Of a stretch of 64,000 bases of DNA, positions 46,639-55,285 are shown one piece after another. The notes beneath the pieces were generated by a model, which was not told the DNA's origin, made no database searches, and saw nothing but the letters and a program-made list of their open reading frames with translations. This DNA is from RH-AL1 sp964244495. Lineage in GTDB: Bacteria > Pseudomonadota > Alphaproteobacteria > Rhizobiales > Beijerinckiaceae. Where the stretch lies: positions 34,636-98,635 of the forward strand of contig CAXTIU010000013.1 in NCBI GenBank assembly GCA_964244495.1, given 5' to 3'. Made by a program: the position numbers and the translations under genes. Position 1 is the first letter of the stretch. Every line of letters begins with the position of its first letter.

Positions 46639-47670
46639 ATGCCGCCAGCCTCTTCCGTCCTCGATGCCATAGGCAACACGCCGCTCATCAAGCTCCAGCA
46701 TGCCTCGGAGGCGACCGGCTGCACCATCCTCGGTAAGGCGGAGTTCATGAATCCCGGCGGCTCGGTGAAGGACCGGGCGGGACTCGCCATCATCCGCGAC
46801 GCGATGGAGCGGGGCACGCTGAAGCCGGGCGGCACGATCGTGGAGGGCACCGCAGGCAACACCGGGATCGGCATCGCCCTCGTCGCGAAGGCCCTGGGTT
46901 TCAAGGCGGTGATCGTGATCCCCGACACGCAGAGCCAGGAGAAGAAGGACATGCTGCGCCTCCAGGGCGCGGAGCTGATCGAGGTACCGGCCGTCCCCTA
47001 CAAAGACCCGAACAACTACGTGAAGCTTTCGGGGCGGCTGGCTGAACGCTTGGCACGCGAGCTGCCGGAGGGCGCGGTCTGGGCGAACCAGTTCGACAAC
47101 ATCGCGAACCGCGAGGGGCACCGCCTAACGACCGGGCCGGAGATCTGGCGGCAGACGGCCGGCACGGTGGACGGCTTCACCTGCGCGGTCGGCACCGGCG
47201 GCACCATCGCCGGCGTCGGCATGGCTCTGAAAGCCATGAATCCTGACATAAGGATCGCCGTGACCGATCCCATGGGTTCGGCACTCTACGGGTTTTACGC
47301 GCGAGGGTATTTGCACGCCGAGGGCAGTTCCGTCACAGAGGGCATCGGCCAGGGCCGGATAACGGCCAACCTGCAGAATTCTCCCATTGATGGCGCCTAC
47401 CAGGTTAGCGACGAGGAAGCGCTGCCGGTCGTCTTCGACCTCGTGGAACATGAAGGACTGTTGCTGGGGGGATCGTCAGGCGTCAATGTCGCGGGCGCGA
47501 TACGCCTCGCGCGCGATCTCGGCCCTGGGCACACGATCGTGACCATCCTGTGTGATTCCGGCGCGCGGTACCAATCCAAGCTCTTCAACCCGACCTTCCT
47601 CCACGGGAAGAGACTTCCTGTTCCACGCTGGCTGGAGAACCAGGGCACGATTGATCCCGGCTTTCTTTGA
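46639..47670 (+). CDS. cysK: Cysteine synthase A (O-acetylserine sulfhydrylase)
   Basis: PLP enzyme of cysteine biosynthesis, 343 residues. It opens SVLDAIGNTPLIKLQHASEA, has the PLP lysine in NPGGSVKDRAGLAI, the substrate loop GTAGNTGIGIALVAKALG and the phosphate-binding glycine region CAVGTGGTIAGVGMALK. It belongs to the longer subgroup with a C-terminal extension (about 340 residues). Related beta-family members such as cystathionine beta-synthase-like proteins cannot be fully excluded, but the motif set favours cysteine synthase. Confidence 0.9.
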   Translation: MPPASSVLDAIGNTPLIKLQHASEATGCTILGKAEFMNPGGSVKDRAGLAIIRDAMERGTLKPGGTIVEGTAGNTGIGIALVAKALGFKAVIVIPDTQSQEKKDMLRLQGAELIEVPAVPYKDPNNYVKLSGRLAERLARELPEGAVWANQFDNIANREGHRLTTGPEIWRQTAGTVDGFTCAVGTGGTIAGVGMALKAMNPDIRIAVTDPMGSALYGFYARGYLHAEGSSVTEGIGQGRITANLQNSPIDGAYQVSDEEALPVVFDLVEHEGLLLGGSSGVNVAGAIRLARDLGPGHTIVTILCDSGARYQSKLFNPTFLHGKRLPVPRWLENQGTIDPGFL

Positions 47671-48040
47671 TCGCGGCCTGTCGACCGACGGCTCGGAAGC
47701 GTGATCGGTCGGAACGACCGGGACAGGCCTCCACCCAGCGCGCAAGACGTTCAAACCGCCGGCCCACGGCAACGGACAGCCTCACGGACGCGGTGCGCCG
47801 TGTCGTCCCCCGCCGCATCGATTGCTCCGCGAGCCGTGGAGCATGCCTTAGCCGCGCGCATCGGCCTCGATGGCTCACCTCCGCGTGACCGCACCTGCTT
47901 CGCGAAGATCGCGTCGTGCTATCGTAGCCGGCGCTTCACGTGCCCTTCCAACATTTTCTTCGCCATGGCACAGCGGCTGCTATGTATGTCCCTTGCGGAC
48001 GACTAGCGATCGGGACAGCCTGCGTAACAAGGATGGTATG
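47671..48040. other. Intergenic region upstream of glnB
   Basis: 370 bases between cysK and glnB with no credible gene. The second half contains the sigma-54-type promoter listed separately at 47966-47980. A stretch GCACC at about 47900 is only a partial match to an NtrC half-site. Confidence 0.5.
47966..47980 (+). promoter_or_regulatory. Sigma-54 promoter for glnB
   Basis: TGGCAC AGCGG CTGC: a perfect -24 element, exact five-base spacer and a -12 element with one mismatch to TTGC. Transcription would start near 47992, giving a leader of about 50 bases to the glnB ATG. Nitrogen-regulated sigma-54 promoters upstream of glnB are established in rhizobia and relatives. Confidence 0.65.
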
Positions 48041-48379
48041 ATGAAGAAGATAGAAGCCATCATCAAGCCGTTCAAGCTCGACGAGGTGAAGGAAGCCCTG
48101 CATGAGGCGGGCGTGGCAGGTATCACCGTCATCGAGGCCAAGGGCTTCGGTCGCCAGAAGGGGCACACCGAACTCTACCGCGGAGCGGAGTACGTGGTCG
48201 ACTTCCTGCCCAAGGTGAAGATCGAGGTCGTCCTCGACGACGGCGCAGTGGAGGCCGCCGTCGCGGCGATCAGGAATGCCGCGCAGACCGGCCGCATCGG
48301 GGATGGCAAGATCTTCGTGTCCGCTATCGAGGAGGCGATCCGGATCAGGACCGGTGAGATCGGTTCGGACGCCATCTGA
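48041..48379 (+). CDS. glnB: Nitrogen regulatory protein PII
   Basis: Signal-transduction trimer that senses 2-oxoglutarate, ATP/ADP and, through uridylylation, glutamine. The 112 residues match PII exactly: MKKIEAIIKPFKLDEVKEAL, the T-loop KGHTELYRGAEYVVDFLPK with the uridylylated Tyr51, the B-loop RNAAQTGRIGDGKIFV and the C-terminal IRIRTGEIGSDAI. AAGGA lies seven bases upstream of the ATG at 48041; another ATG immediately before it (48038) is possible. GlnB rather than GlnK is favoured because no amtB gene follows and glutamine synthetase genes are adjacent. Confidence 0.93.
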   Translation: MKKIEAIIKPFKLDEVKEALHEAGVAGITVIEAKGFGRQKGHTELYRGAEYVVDFLPKVKIEVVLDDGAVEAAVAAIRNAAQTGRIGDGKIFVSAIEEAIRIRTGEIGSDAI

Positions 48380-48859
48380 CGCGTCGAGCCTGCGGGTCGC
48401 GAACTGTCCCCGACGCGCCGCTTGCGACGACGGCGATATCCTGCCGCGAGAAACCCGCAACGGCATGCGAGGTTGTGGGGCAGCGGGTCCGCCACCCGCC
48501 GTCCCATCGATATGGCTAGTCCGGGCGGGCGCCTGCAGCGGCGTGGCGAGCGTGCGGACAACCTAGCCATGAGATTGCCTCGTGATACCGACGGCATCCG
48601 TCCGAGACGTGGTCGGGTCCATCGGGGCAGGTACACTCGAACACGTGCGTGCGTGCCTCGGAACCGGCTGGCGACAGATTACGATGCCGCCAGCTGCAGT
48701 CGGGACAAGGCGTCGCCATTTTCGTCTCAAAATCGACGAAACACCCTCCGCCGCGACGTTTGACGCCGGCGGTCGCTGTTTCCGCGCGTCGTTTAACGCT
48801 TCCGGCCTCGACGCAGGACCATAACGCACCCCGGGTCGAGTGTCCGAAAGCTGCGCCGT
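48380..48859. other. Gene-free region between converging glnB and glnII
   Basis: 480 bases with no convincing coding frame. It contains a 7-base inverted repeat at 48720-48741 and otherwise nothing I can name. No remnant of a glnA directly behind glnB was seen. Confidence 0.45.
48720..48741. terminator. Inverted repeat downstream of glnII
   Basis: TTTCGTC at 48720-48726 pairs with GACGAAA at 48735-48741 around an eight-base loop. It stands out in the GC-rich context and lies about 120 bases past the glnII stop on its strand. There is no long T-run, so termination is only a possibility. Confidence 0.3.
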
Positions 48860-49903
48860 TCAGGCCGCGGCGGACCGCGCCGTCACCTCGGTCGGCACGG
48901 ACGCTACGGTCTTCAGGATCTGCGAGGCGATCTGGTAGGGGTCGCCCTGCGAGTTGGGGCGGCGGTCCTCCAGGTATCCCTTGTAGCCGTTGTTGACGAA
49001 GGAGTGCGGGACGCGGATGGAGGCGCCGCGGTCGGCCACGCCGTAGGAGAACTGGTGGATCGATTGGGTCTCGTGTAGACCGGTCAGCCGCAGGTGGTTG
49101 TCGGGACCGTAGACGGCGATGTGATCGTCCTTGTTCTTATCGAAGGCCGCCATCAGCTTCTCGAAATAGTCCTTGCCGCCCACGTCGCGCATGTAGGCCG
49201 TCGAGAAATTGGCGTGCATGCCCGAGCCGTTCCAGTCAGTGTCGCCCAGCGGCTTGCAGTGGTATTCGATGTCGATACCGTGCTTCTCGGTCAGACGCTG
49301 CAGGATGTAGCGCGCAACCCACATCTCATCGGCCGCCTTCTTGGACCCTTTGCCGAAGATCTGGAACTCCCACTGGCCCTTGGCCACTTCGGCGTTGATG
49401 CCCTCGTGGTTGATGCCGGCGGCGAGGCAGATGTCGAGGTGCTCCTCCACGATCTGGCGGGCGATGTCACCGACGTTGCTGTAGCCGACACCCGTGTAAT
49501 AGGGGCCTTGCGGCGCGGGGTAGCCGGTGGGCGGGAAGCCGAGCGGACGGCCATTCTTGTAGAAGAAGTATTCCTGCTCGAAGCCGAACCAAGCGCCGGG
49601 ATCATCGAGGATCGTCGCGCGGTCGTTGGTCGGATGGGGGGTGGTCCCGTCGGGCATCATCACCTCGCACATCACAAGCACGCCGTTGCTGCGCTCACTG
49701 TCAACGAAGTGGCGGACGGGCTTCAGCACGCAATCCGAGCTGCGCCCTTCCGCCTGCCGGGTCGAGCTGCCGTCGAAACCCCAAAGAGGCAGTTGCTCCA
49801 GTGTCGGGAAGTCGCTGAACTCCTTGATCTGCGTCTTGCCGCGAAGGTTGGGCGCCGGTCGGTAGCCATCGAGCCATAGATACTCAAGCTTGTACTTGGT
49901 CAT
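48860..49903 (-). CDS. glnII: Glutamine synthetase type II
   Basis: The eukaryotic-like GSII found in Rhizobiales and some actinobacteria, 347 residues. Landmarks are KLEYLWLDGYRP, PLWGFDGSSTRQAEGRSSD, WFGFEQEYFFYKNGRPLGFP, the ATP and glutamate sites in INAEVAKGQWEFQIFGKG and SGMHANFSTAYM, and RGASIRVPHSFVN. It lacks the adenylylation loop of type I enzymes, so it is controlled mainly by transcription. A sigma-54-like sequence lies about 85 bases upstream, consistent with NtrC control of glnII known in rhizobia. It is divergent from glnA and convergent with glnB. Confidence 0.95.
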   Translation of the reverse strand: MTKYKLEYLWLDGYRPAPNLRGKTQIKEFSDFPTLEQLPLWGFDGSSTRQAEGRSSDCVLKPVRHFVDSERSNGVLVMCEVMMPDGTTPHPTNDRATILDDPGAWFGFEQEYFFYKNGRPLGFPPTGYPAPQGPYYTGVGYSNVGDIARQIVEEHLDICLAAGINHEGINAEVAKGQWEFQIFGKGSKKAADEMWVARYILQRLTEKHGIDIEYHCKPLGDTDWNGSGMHANFSTAYMRDVGGKDYFEKLMAAFDKNKDDHIAVYGPDNHLRLTGLHETQSIHQFSYGVADRGASIRVPHSFVNNGYKGYLEDRRPNSQGDPYQIASQILKTVASVPTEVTARSAAA

Positions 49904-49986
49904 TCAGCATCTCTCGTTCTTCGCGGATGCGAACAGGTGTGGGTGCACCCGAGCACTTCGCAGCACGTCGGGGTGTCCGCCGGCAC

Positions 49987-50001
49987 GCACGGACCATGCC
50001 A
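49987..50001 (-). promoter_or_regulatory. Sigma-54-like promoter for glnII
   Basis: On the minus strand TGGCAT GGTCC GTGC: -24 with one mismatch to TGGCAC, five-base spacer, -12 with one mismatch to TTGC. The start site would be near 49975, about 70 bases before the glnII ATG. Confidence 0.5.
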
Positions 50002-50191
50002 AATGTGATCTTTGCACCCGACCGGCGTGCTCCTGCGAACGGCGGGAACGCGACGCCAACCGTCGGCTCTGGCCGAGCCCGGTCAATCGGACTCGCTGTG
50101 CCGAACGGCGCGATCGAAGACGCGAGGGGCGGCGCCGTGCCGCCGACCGCGTCAGGCCGAGCCGCGCCGGCGTTTTCTCGAAGGCGACGGC

Positions 50192-50206
50192 TGGCAACCG
50201 CGCCGC
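50192..50206 (+). promoter_or_regulatory. Weak sigma-54-like sequence upstream of glnA
   Basis: TGGCAA CCGCG CCGC has the right GG-N10-GC spacing and a good -24 element, but the -12 part has two mismatches to TTGC. It lies about 80 bases before the glnA start. Confidence 0.25.
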
Positions 50207-50287
50207 CGGACCGGTATCAGTCGCCGGGACACGCTCGCCGGCGCGGCACCGGGTCGACCCGACGACGTTTCAAGGAGATCATCGGAC

Positions 50288-51697
50288 ATGAAGACCGCGG
50301 CCGACGTGCTGAAATCCATCAGGGACAACGACATCAAGTACGTCGACCTGCGTTTCACGGACATTCGCGGCAAGTGGCAGCACGTCACCTTCGACCAGTC
50401 GATGGTCGACGAGGACCTTTTCGGCGACGGCACCATGTTCGATGGCTCGTCGATCGCCGGCTGGAAGGCGATCAACGAGTCGGACATGACGTTGATGCCC
50501 GATCCGACGACCGCCGCGATGGATCCCTTCTTCGCCGCGCCGACTCTCTCGATCGTCTGCGACGTGCTCGAACCGACGACAGGCGAACCCTACGGGCGCG
50601 ACCCGCGCGGCATCGCCCGCAAGGGCGAAGCCTATGCGGCGTCGGCCGGCGTCGGCGACCAAGTATACTTCGGACCCGAGGCCGAGTTCTTCGTGTTCGA
50701 CGACGTCCGCTTCCGGACAGATCCCTACAATACCGGCTTCACCCTCGACTCGAGCGAGCTGCCGTCCAACTCGGACACGCCGTACGAGGGCGGCAACCTC
50801 GGCCATCGCGTCCGTACCAAGAGCGGCTACTTCCCCGTGCCCCCGCAAGACTCGGCGCAGGACATGCGCGGCGAGATGCTCGCCGCCATGGCCTCCATGG
50901 GCGCCAAGGTCGAGAAGCACCACCACGAAGTCGCCTCCGCCCAGCACGAGCTCGGCCTCAAGTTCGGCCCCCTGACCGAGATGGCCGACCACATGCAAGT
51001 CTACAAATACTGCATCCACCAGGTCGCGCAGAGCTACGGCAAGACCGCCACCTTCATGCCCAAGCCCATCCATGGCGACAACGGCTCGGGCATGCACGTG
51101 CACCAGTCGATCTGGAAGGACGGCAAGCCGCTGTTCGCCGGCGACAAGTACGCCGATCTCAGCCAGGAATGCCTTTGGTACATCGGCGGCATCATCAAGC
51201 ACGCCAGATCCCTGAACGCGCTGACGAACCCCTCGACCAACTCGTACAAGCGGCTCGTCCCCGGCTTCGAGGCGCCGGTGCTACTCGCCTACTCCGCGCG
51301 CAACCGCTCGGCCTCGTGCCGCATCCCCTACACCAACAACCCCAAGGCCAAACGCCTCGAAGTTCGCTTCCCCGACCCCAGCGCCAATCCCTACCTCGCC
51401 TTCACCGCCATGCTGATGGCCGGGCTCGACGGTATCCAACAGAAGATCGATCCCGGGGTGGCGATGGACCAGGATCTTTACGAGCTGTCCAAGGCCGAGT
51501 TGAAGGCGATCCCGACCGTTTGCGGCTCGCTGCGCGAGGCGTTGAAGGCACTGGAGGATGATCACGCCTATCTGACCGCCAGCGGCGTCTTCACGGCGGA
51601 CTTCATCGAAGCCTATGTCGCTCTGAAGACCCCCGACGTGTTGCGCCTCGAAACGACGCCACATCCCGTCGAGTACGACATGTACTACTCGTCCTAG
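50288..51697 (+). CDS. glnA: Glutamine synthetase type I
   Basis: Dodecameric ammonia-assimilating enzyme, 469 residues. It begins MKTAADVLKSIRDNDIKYVD and contains MFDGSSIAGW, GPEAEFFVFDDVRF, the ATP site KPIHGDNGSGMHVHQSIWKD, LVPGFEAPVLLAYSARNRSA and, near residue 397, DLYEL with the tyrosine that GlnE adenylylates. AAGGAG lies ten bases upstream of the ATG at 50288; the longer open frame from 50012 is not supported. In many relatives glnA directly follows glnB; here they are separated by an inverted glnII. Confidence 0.96.
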   Translation: MKTAADVLKSIRDNDIKYVDLRFTDIRGKWQHVTFDQSMVDEDLFGDGTMFDGSSIAGWKAINESDMTLMPDPTTAAMDPFFAAPTLSIVCDVLEPTTGEPYGRDPRGIARKGEAYAASAGVGDQVYFGPEAEFFVFDDVRFRTDPYNTGFTLDSSELPSNSDTPYEGGNLGHRVRTKSGYFPVPPQDSAQDMRGEMLAAMASMGAKVEKHHHEVASAQHELGLKFGPLTEMADHMQVYKYCIHQVAQSYGKTATFMPKPIHGDNGSGMHVHQSIWKDGKPLFAGDKYADLSQECLWYIGGIIKHARSLNALTNPSTNSYKRLVPGFEAPVLLAYSARNRSASCRIPYTNNPKAKRLEVRFPDPSANPYLAFTAMLMAGLDGIQQKIDPGVAMDQDLYELSKAELKAIPTVCGSLREALKALEDDHAYLTASGVFTADFIEAYVALKTPDVLRLETTPHPVEYDMYYSS

Positions 51698-51800
51698 CAC
51701 CGCGATGGGGGCACGAAGCGGCCCTGTGCTTGTCGGGTCGATGACCCGGCAGGCGTGGCGACGAGGCGAGCGGCGTGGCTGACTCGATCCCCTGCCGTGT

Positions 51801-53108
51801 TCAGAGCGTCGCGATGCTCGTGCCTAATGATACGGCACCGAAAGGGTTGGGTGACGTTTTCGCAGGCGCTCTCCCGCAAGAGGTGCCTAACGTGCCGCGA
51901 TAGACGGCCAGGATTTTAGCAATGTGGGCTTCCAACGTCGGCGGGTTCGCCCAGTACGCGCGAGTGGCGGCGAGCGACATGGCGGCAACGGCGGCATCGT
52001 CGCGCGTCACCTGGAGCGCGAGAGCGAGGTCGTCGGCGTCGCCGCTCTTGAACCAGAGGCCGGTCACGCCATCCACGACCTCCTCACGGCCGGCGCAGGC
52101 GTCGCTGACGATCACCGGCACACCGAGGCCTTTGGCTTCGAGCACGGTCAGCGGTTGGCCTTCGTACCAGAGGGAAGGGAACACCAGGGCTCGGGCAGCG
52201 CGCATCGCCCGCTGCACGCCGGCCGGATCGGTCCAGCCGAGCAGCCGCGCCTCGGGGTAGCGGGCCGCGAGCTCCCCGGCGATCGGCCCGTCGCCGACGT
52301 AGGTCGGTATCATACCCGCGCGACGTGCGGCTTCCGCGTAAACGAAGGCACCTTTCTCCGGTGACAGCCGCCCGACGAAAATGACCTCCCCGGCGCAAGG
52401 ATCGGTCTTCGGCCCGAGGTTGGGGATGGCGATCGGATTTGAAACGTCGTGGAGGCGAGCGGCGGGCGGCACCAGCGGCGCCACGATGGCCCTCTGGAAC
52501 CGTGAGATGGCGATGTAGTCGGAGAAGACGTCGGGCAAGTGAGCGATGTGCTTGGCGGCGGTCAGACGGACGTTACGCCAGATTTTGCGTGCGTAGTTGC
52601 GCGAATCGCAGTTCGTCGTCCAGCACGCCGTCGATAGCGGCGTCAGCGTACAGACGTGGTCGTCCTGGTAGTTGTAAAAACCGCCGTTGGGACAAAACTG
52701 GAAATACTCGTGGATCGTGTAGAGCGCCGGGAGCTTCGAGCGCGCGATCGGTCCGGCGATCGAAGGCGAGAGTGCCTTGGCCCAGCCATGGACGTGGACG
52801 ATGGTGTTGTCGCGTGGCAGGCGCGCGAGCAACGCGTCGAGCGCCTTGGCGGCACCGATGTTCCAGATGCCCTGCGCCGCGGCGGCAAGACGCGATGGGT
52901 TCCCGACAAGGTCGCTCTGATCGAGGCACACGGTCTCGATGCCGGCTTCGACCAGCTGCGGCGAAACCGGACCGGCCGCCGCGAAGACGATCGGCCGATG
53001 ACCGTGGCGCTTCAGCCCGACCGCGCTGTCGAACGCCACCTTGGCTTGGCCGCCGGTGATCGAGGCATGGTCGAAGATGATGACGATTGTGAGGGGTTGA
53101 TCGACCAT
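51801..53108 (-). CDS. Family 4 glycosyltransferase
   Basis: 435 residues with the GT-B fold. The N-terminal domain has DHASITGGQAKVAFDSAVGL, the nucleotide-sugar domain has EVIFVGRLSPEKGAFVYAEA and the E-x7-E motif in YEGQPLTVLEAKGLGVPVI, followed by GREEVVDGVTGLWFKSGD. A Cys-containing stretch (FQFCPNGGFYNYQDDHVCTL, TTNCDSRNY) near residues 140-170 is typical of the subgroup that acts on surface polysaccharides. Donor and acceptor are unknown. It is convergent with glnA and isolated from the capsule genes at 27-32 kb. Confidence 0.88.
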   Translation of the reverse strand: MVDQPLTIVIIFDHASITGGQAKVAFDSAVGLKRHGHRPIVFAAAGPVSPQLVEAGIETVCLDQSDLVGNPSRLAAAAQGIWNIGAAKALDALLARLPRDNTIVHVHGWAKALSPSIAGPIARSKLPALYTIHEYFQFCPNGGFYNYQDDHVCTLTPLSTACWTTNCDSRNYARKIWRNVRLTAAKHIAHLPDVFSDYIAISRFQRAIVAPLVPPAARLHDVSNPIAIPNLGPKTDPCAGEVIFVGRLSPEKGAFVYAEAARRAGMIPTYVGDGPIAGELAARYPEARLLGWTDPAGVQRAMRAARALVFPSLWYEGQPLTVLEAKGLGVPVIVSDACAGREEVVDGVTGLWFKSGDADDLALALQVTRDDAAVAAMSLAATRAYWANPPTLEAHIAKILAVYRGTLGTSCGRAPAKTSPNPFGAVSLGTSIATL

Positions 53109-53280
53109 TGCGCGCGCTCGAACGGCTGTCCGTTGCCGGCGACGCTAGCAGGCGCGGGCTTAAGGATCAGTGAAGTGCCTTGGCTCGACGCTTCTGATAC
53201 ACTCGTCCGGCTTCCGGCGACGAGCCGGGGCGCGTTCATCGCCTGTTATGCCCTCGAAGCACCGGACGGCGTCCGCGATG

Positions 53281-53785
53281 TCAACCGTCGCTGTTGGACG
53301 GCGAGCGGGCTTCAGCCGGCAAGCGGCGGCGCCACGATGCCGACCTCGCCATCACCTCGTCGTGCGCCAATGGCAGCCGCGCCAACATCAAGGTTGTCGC
53401 CCCGTCGACGTCCACGGCCTCGTTGAGCCCTTGCCCCATGCGACCGGATCCCGGCGCATGACGCCCATCAAAAATCGCACGATCTCCCGCATGGCGTCGA
53501 GTTCCCGTGCGAGCGCCGCGCCATCGGCGGGGGGCAGCTTCCGGCGTACGAGGTCCACCGCCAAAATGCCGTAGGCGCTCTCATAGATGGTGGCGGCGTG
53601 CGTCGCGGAGCAGTTGCGCGGCGTCGGTCTCCTCGATGATGTCCGTGCCCCCTGCGGCCCGCACGCCCGGCAAGGCGACTTCGCTACGCAGGCGAGCCTC
53701 TCGCTGGCTCGTCCCACCAGTCAGCGGCTGGCGTTCTCACCGCGCCGTCGCGCCCAAAGGCACCTTCGGCCGCCTCATCGAGCAT
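53281..53785 (-). pseudogene. Frameshifted gene remnant
   Basis: Protein-like sequence passes through different frames of the minus strand. A start-proximal piece from the ATG at 53785 (MLDEAAEGAFGRDGAVRTPA) is followed by a piece reading EARLRSEVALPGVRAAGGTD to LLRDA; near 53592-53605 the frame changes to AATIYESAYGILAVDLVRRK, which goes on to MRRDPVAWG; near 53428-53440 it changes again to GQGLNEAVDVDGATTLMLAR and ends at a stop at 53281-53283. Two or three small indels would restore one chain of about 165 residues. Family not recognised. Sequencing error is an alternative explanation. Confidence 0.45.
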
Positions 53786-54001
53786 CGCTGCAGCCCCGTC
53801 GGCGTGGTCGGAAGACGGAGGGGGGAGCGGCTACCCGGCCGATGACGGAGCGCGAGCACGATGTCGGGCATCGGCGCACGACAGCTCACAGCAAATCTCC
53901 TTCGCCGGGTGCCGCCCTCCTCCGGCTTTCCACTTGACGGCGAGACACACCCCGACAACCTAATGGTGGCCGGTGAGGACTGGCCGGATTGGCGAGAAAC
54001 C

Positions 54002-54985
54002 ATGCGTCGGGCTTCGATCCCGTTCGACTCCCATGCCCCATCGGCCGCCACGCGCCGGGGCTCTCTGGCGACGATCGCGGAGGCGGCGACGCGGCTACTC
54101 GAGGGCGGCCTCGTCGCCTTCCCGACGGAGACGGTTTACGGCTTGGGCGCGGATGCCACCTCGCCGCAGGCGGTGTCGCGCATCTACGCCGCCAAAGGGC
54201 GGCCGCGTTTCAATCCGCTCATCGCCCACGTGGCGAGCGCCGCCAGAGCCTGCGTCGAAGGATGGTTCTCCGATGAGGCCCTGTGTCTAGCCGACCGTTT
54301 CTGGCCGGGGCCGCTCACGCTGGTGGTGCCGCGCGCCGCCGGCGGCTCGGTCTGCGATCTCGCCTGCGCCGGCCTGGGAAGCGTCGGACTTCGCGTACCC
54401 GCCCATCCGGTCGCGCTAGCGCTGCTCGCCGCCGTCGAACGGCCGGTCGCGGCACCTTCCGCCAACACGTCGGGTCGGCTCAGTCCGACGGCGGCGGACG
54501 ATGTGCGGTCGGATCTCGGTTCCCGCGTGGACCTCGTGGTCGACGGAGGCCGCTGTCCGGTCGGCGTCGAATCAACGATCGTCGCCTGCCTCGACGGGAC
54601 CGTGGGCGTGCTGCGGCCCGGCGGTGTCGCGGCGGAAGCGATCGAGGCGGCGATCGGTCGACGTCTCGACCTCCTCGACGAGGCGATCAGGGCGCCGGGC
54701 ATGCTGGCTTCGCATTATGCGCCGAACGCCCGCCTACGTCTCGAAGCCCTGACGTTAGGCGAAGACGAGGTGGGACTAGACTTCGCCGGCCGCCTCGGCG
54801 GCGCCGCGGCCCTCGATCTGTCGCCCGAAGGCGACCTGGTCGAGGCGGCCGCCAACCTTTACGCCCATCTCCGCGCACTCGATGCACCAAGGCCGGGCAC
54901 GATCGCGGTGGCGCCCATCCCCTCGTGGGGCCTCGGCGCGGCGATCAGCGACCGCCTTCGCCGCGCCGCCGCGCCCAGACCCTGA
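54002..54985 (+). CDS. L-threonylcarbamoyladenylate synthase (Sua5 type)
   Basis: Makes threonylcarbamoyl-AMP for the t6A37 modification of ANN-decoding tRNAs. The YrdC domain has GGLVAFPTETVYGLGADATS, IYAAKGRPRFNPLIAHV, FWPGPLTLVVPR, PSANTSGRLSPT and VDLVVDGGRCPVGVESTIV. The linker carries APGMLASHYAPNA and the C-terminal part is the Sua5 domain, so the protein is the long form (327 residues). The ATG at 54002 gives the best fit; no strong ribosome binding site is visible, and an in-frame upstream ATG at 53861 is less likely because it overlaps the decayed region. Confidence 0.92.
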   Translation: MRRASIPFDSHAPSAATRRGSLATIAEAATRLLEGGLVAFPTETVYGLGADATSPQAVSRIYAAKGRPRFNPLIAHVASAARACVEGWFSDEALCLADRFWPGPLTLVVPRAAGGSVCDLACAGLGSVGLRVPAHPVALALLAAVERPVAAPSANTSGRLSPTAADDVRSDLGSRVDLVVDGGRCPVGVESTIVACLDGTVGVLRPGGVAAEAIEAAIGRRLDLLDEAIRAPGMLASHYAPNARLRLEALTLGEDEVGLDFAGRLGGAAALDLSPEGDLVEAAANLYAHLRALDAPRPGTIAVAPIPSWGLGAAISDRLRRAAAPRP

Positions 54986-55006
54986 GCACTCCGCATCAAG
55001 GCACGA

Positions 55007-55231
55007 TCACTTCACCTTCACCTCGGAGGCGGACTTCAGGGCGGTCCCGCCCTTCTTCGTCTTCACCTCGATCGCGGGATCGTCCTTAGACCCGTCGCGC
55101 TTGATCGTCTTGCCCTTGATGGTCTTGACGGCATCACCCTTGTGGACCGCCGTGACCTCCGCCTCGACCCTCGCCTTGCCGTACTTGTACTCGACGGCGT
55201 CACCCTTCTTCACGTCAGCAGGTTTCGTCAT
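55007..55231 (-). CDS. DUF2945 (hypervirulence-associated TUDOR-like) small protein
   Basis: 74 residues, strongly charged and Lys-rich: KKGDAVEYKYGKARVEAEVT, TIKGKTIKRDGSKDDPAIEV and a final LKSASEVKVK. This matches the small single-domain TUDOR-like proteins annotated as DUF2945, which are common in soil and plant-associated bacteria. The biochemical role is unknown; a small beta barrel binding nucleic acid or protein is plausible. It sits alone between a Sua5-type gene and an acuI-like gene. Confidence 0.75.
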   Translation of the reverse strand: MTKPADVKKGDAVEYKYGKARVEAEVTAVHKGDAVKTIKGKTIKRDGSKDDPAIEVKTKKGGTALKSASEVKVK

Positions 55232-55285
55232 TCGCTCGACCCTCCATTGCGACGCGTACGCCGGCGGGTGGCACGATGTTCCCTG

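Larger units (their letters stand above)
49904..50287. other. Divergent promoter region between glnII and glnA
   Basis: 384 bases without a gene. It holds the sigma-54-like sequences at 49987-50001 (towards glnII) and, more weakly, 50192-50206 (towards glnA). A dyad GCAC-N9-GTGC occurs around 50013-50029; the spacing is two bases longer than the usual NtrC site, so I do not call it one. Confidence 0.5.

Noticed and set aside
50013..50029. GCAC-N9-GTGC dyad as an NtrC enhancer site
   Set aside because: The known site has seven bases between the half-sites; this one has nine and no second copy was seen.
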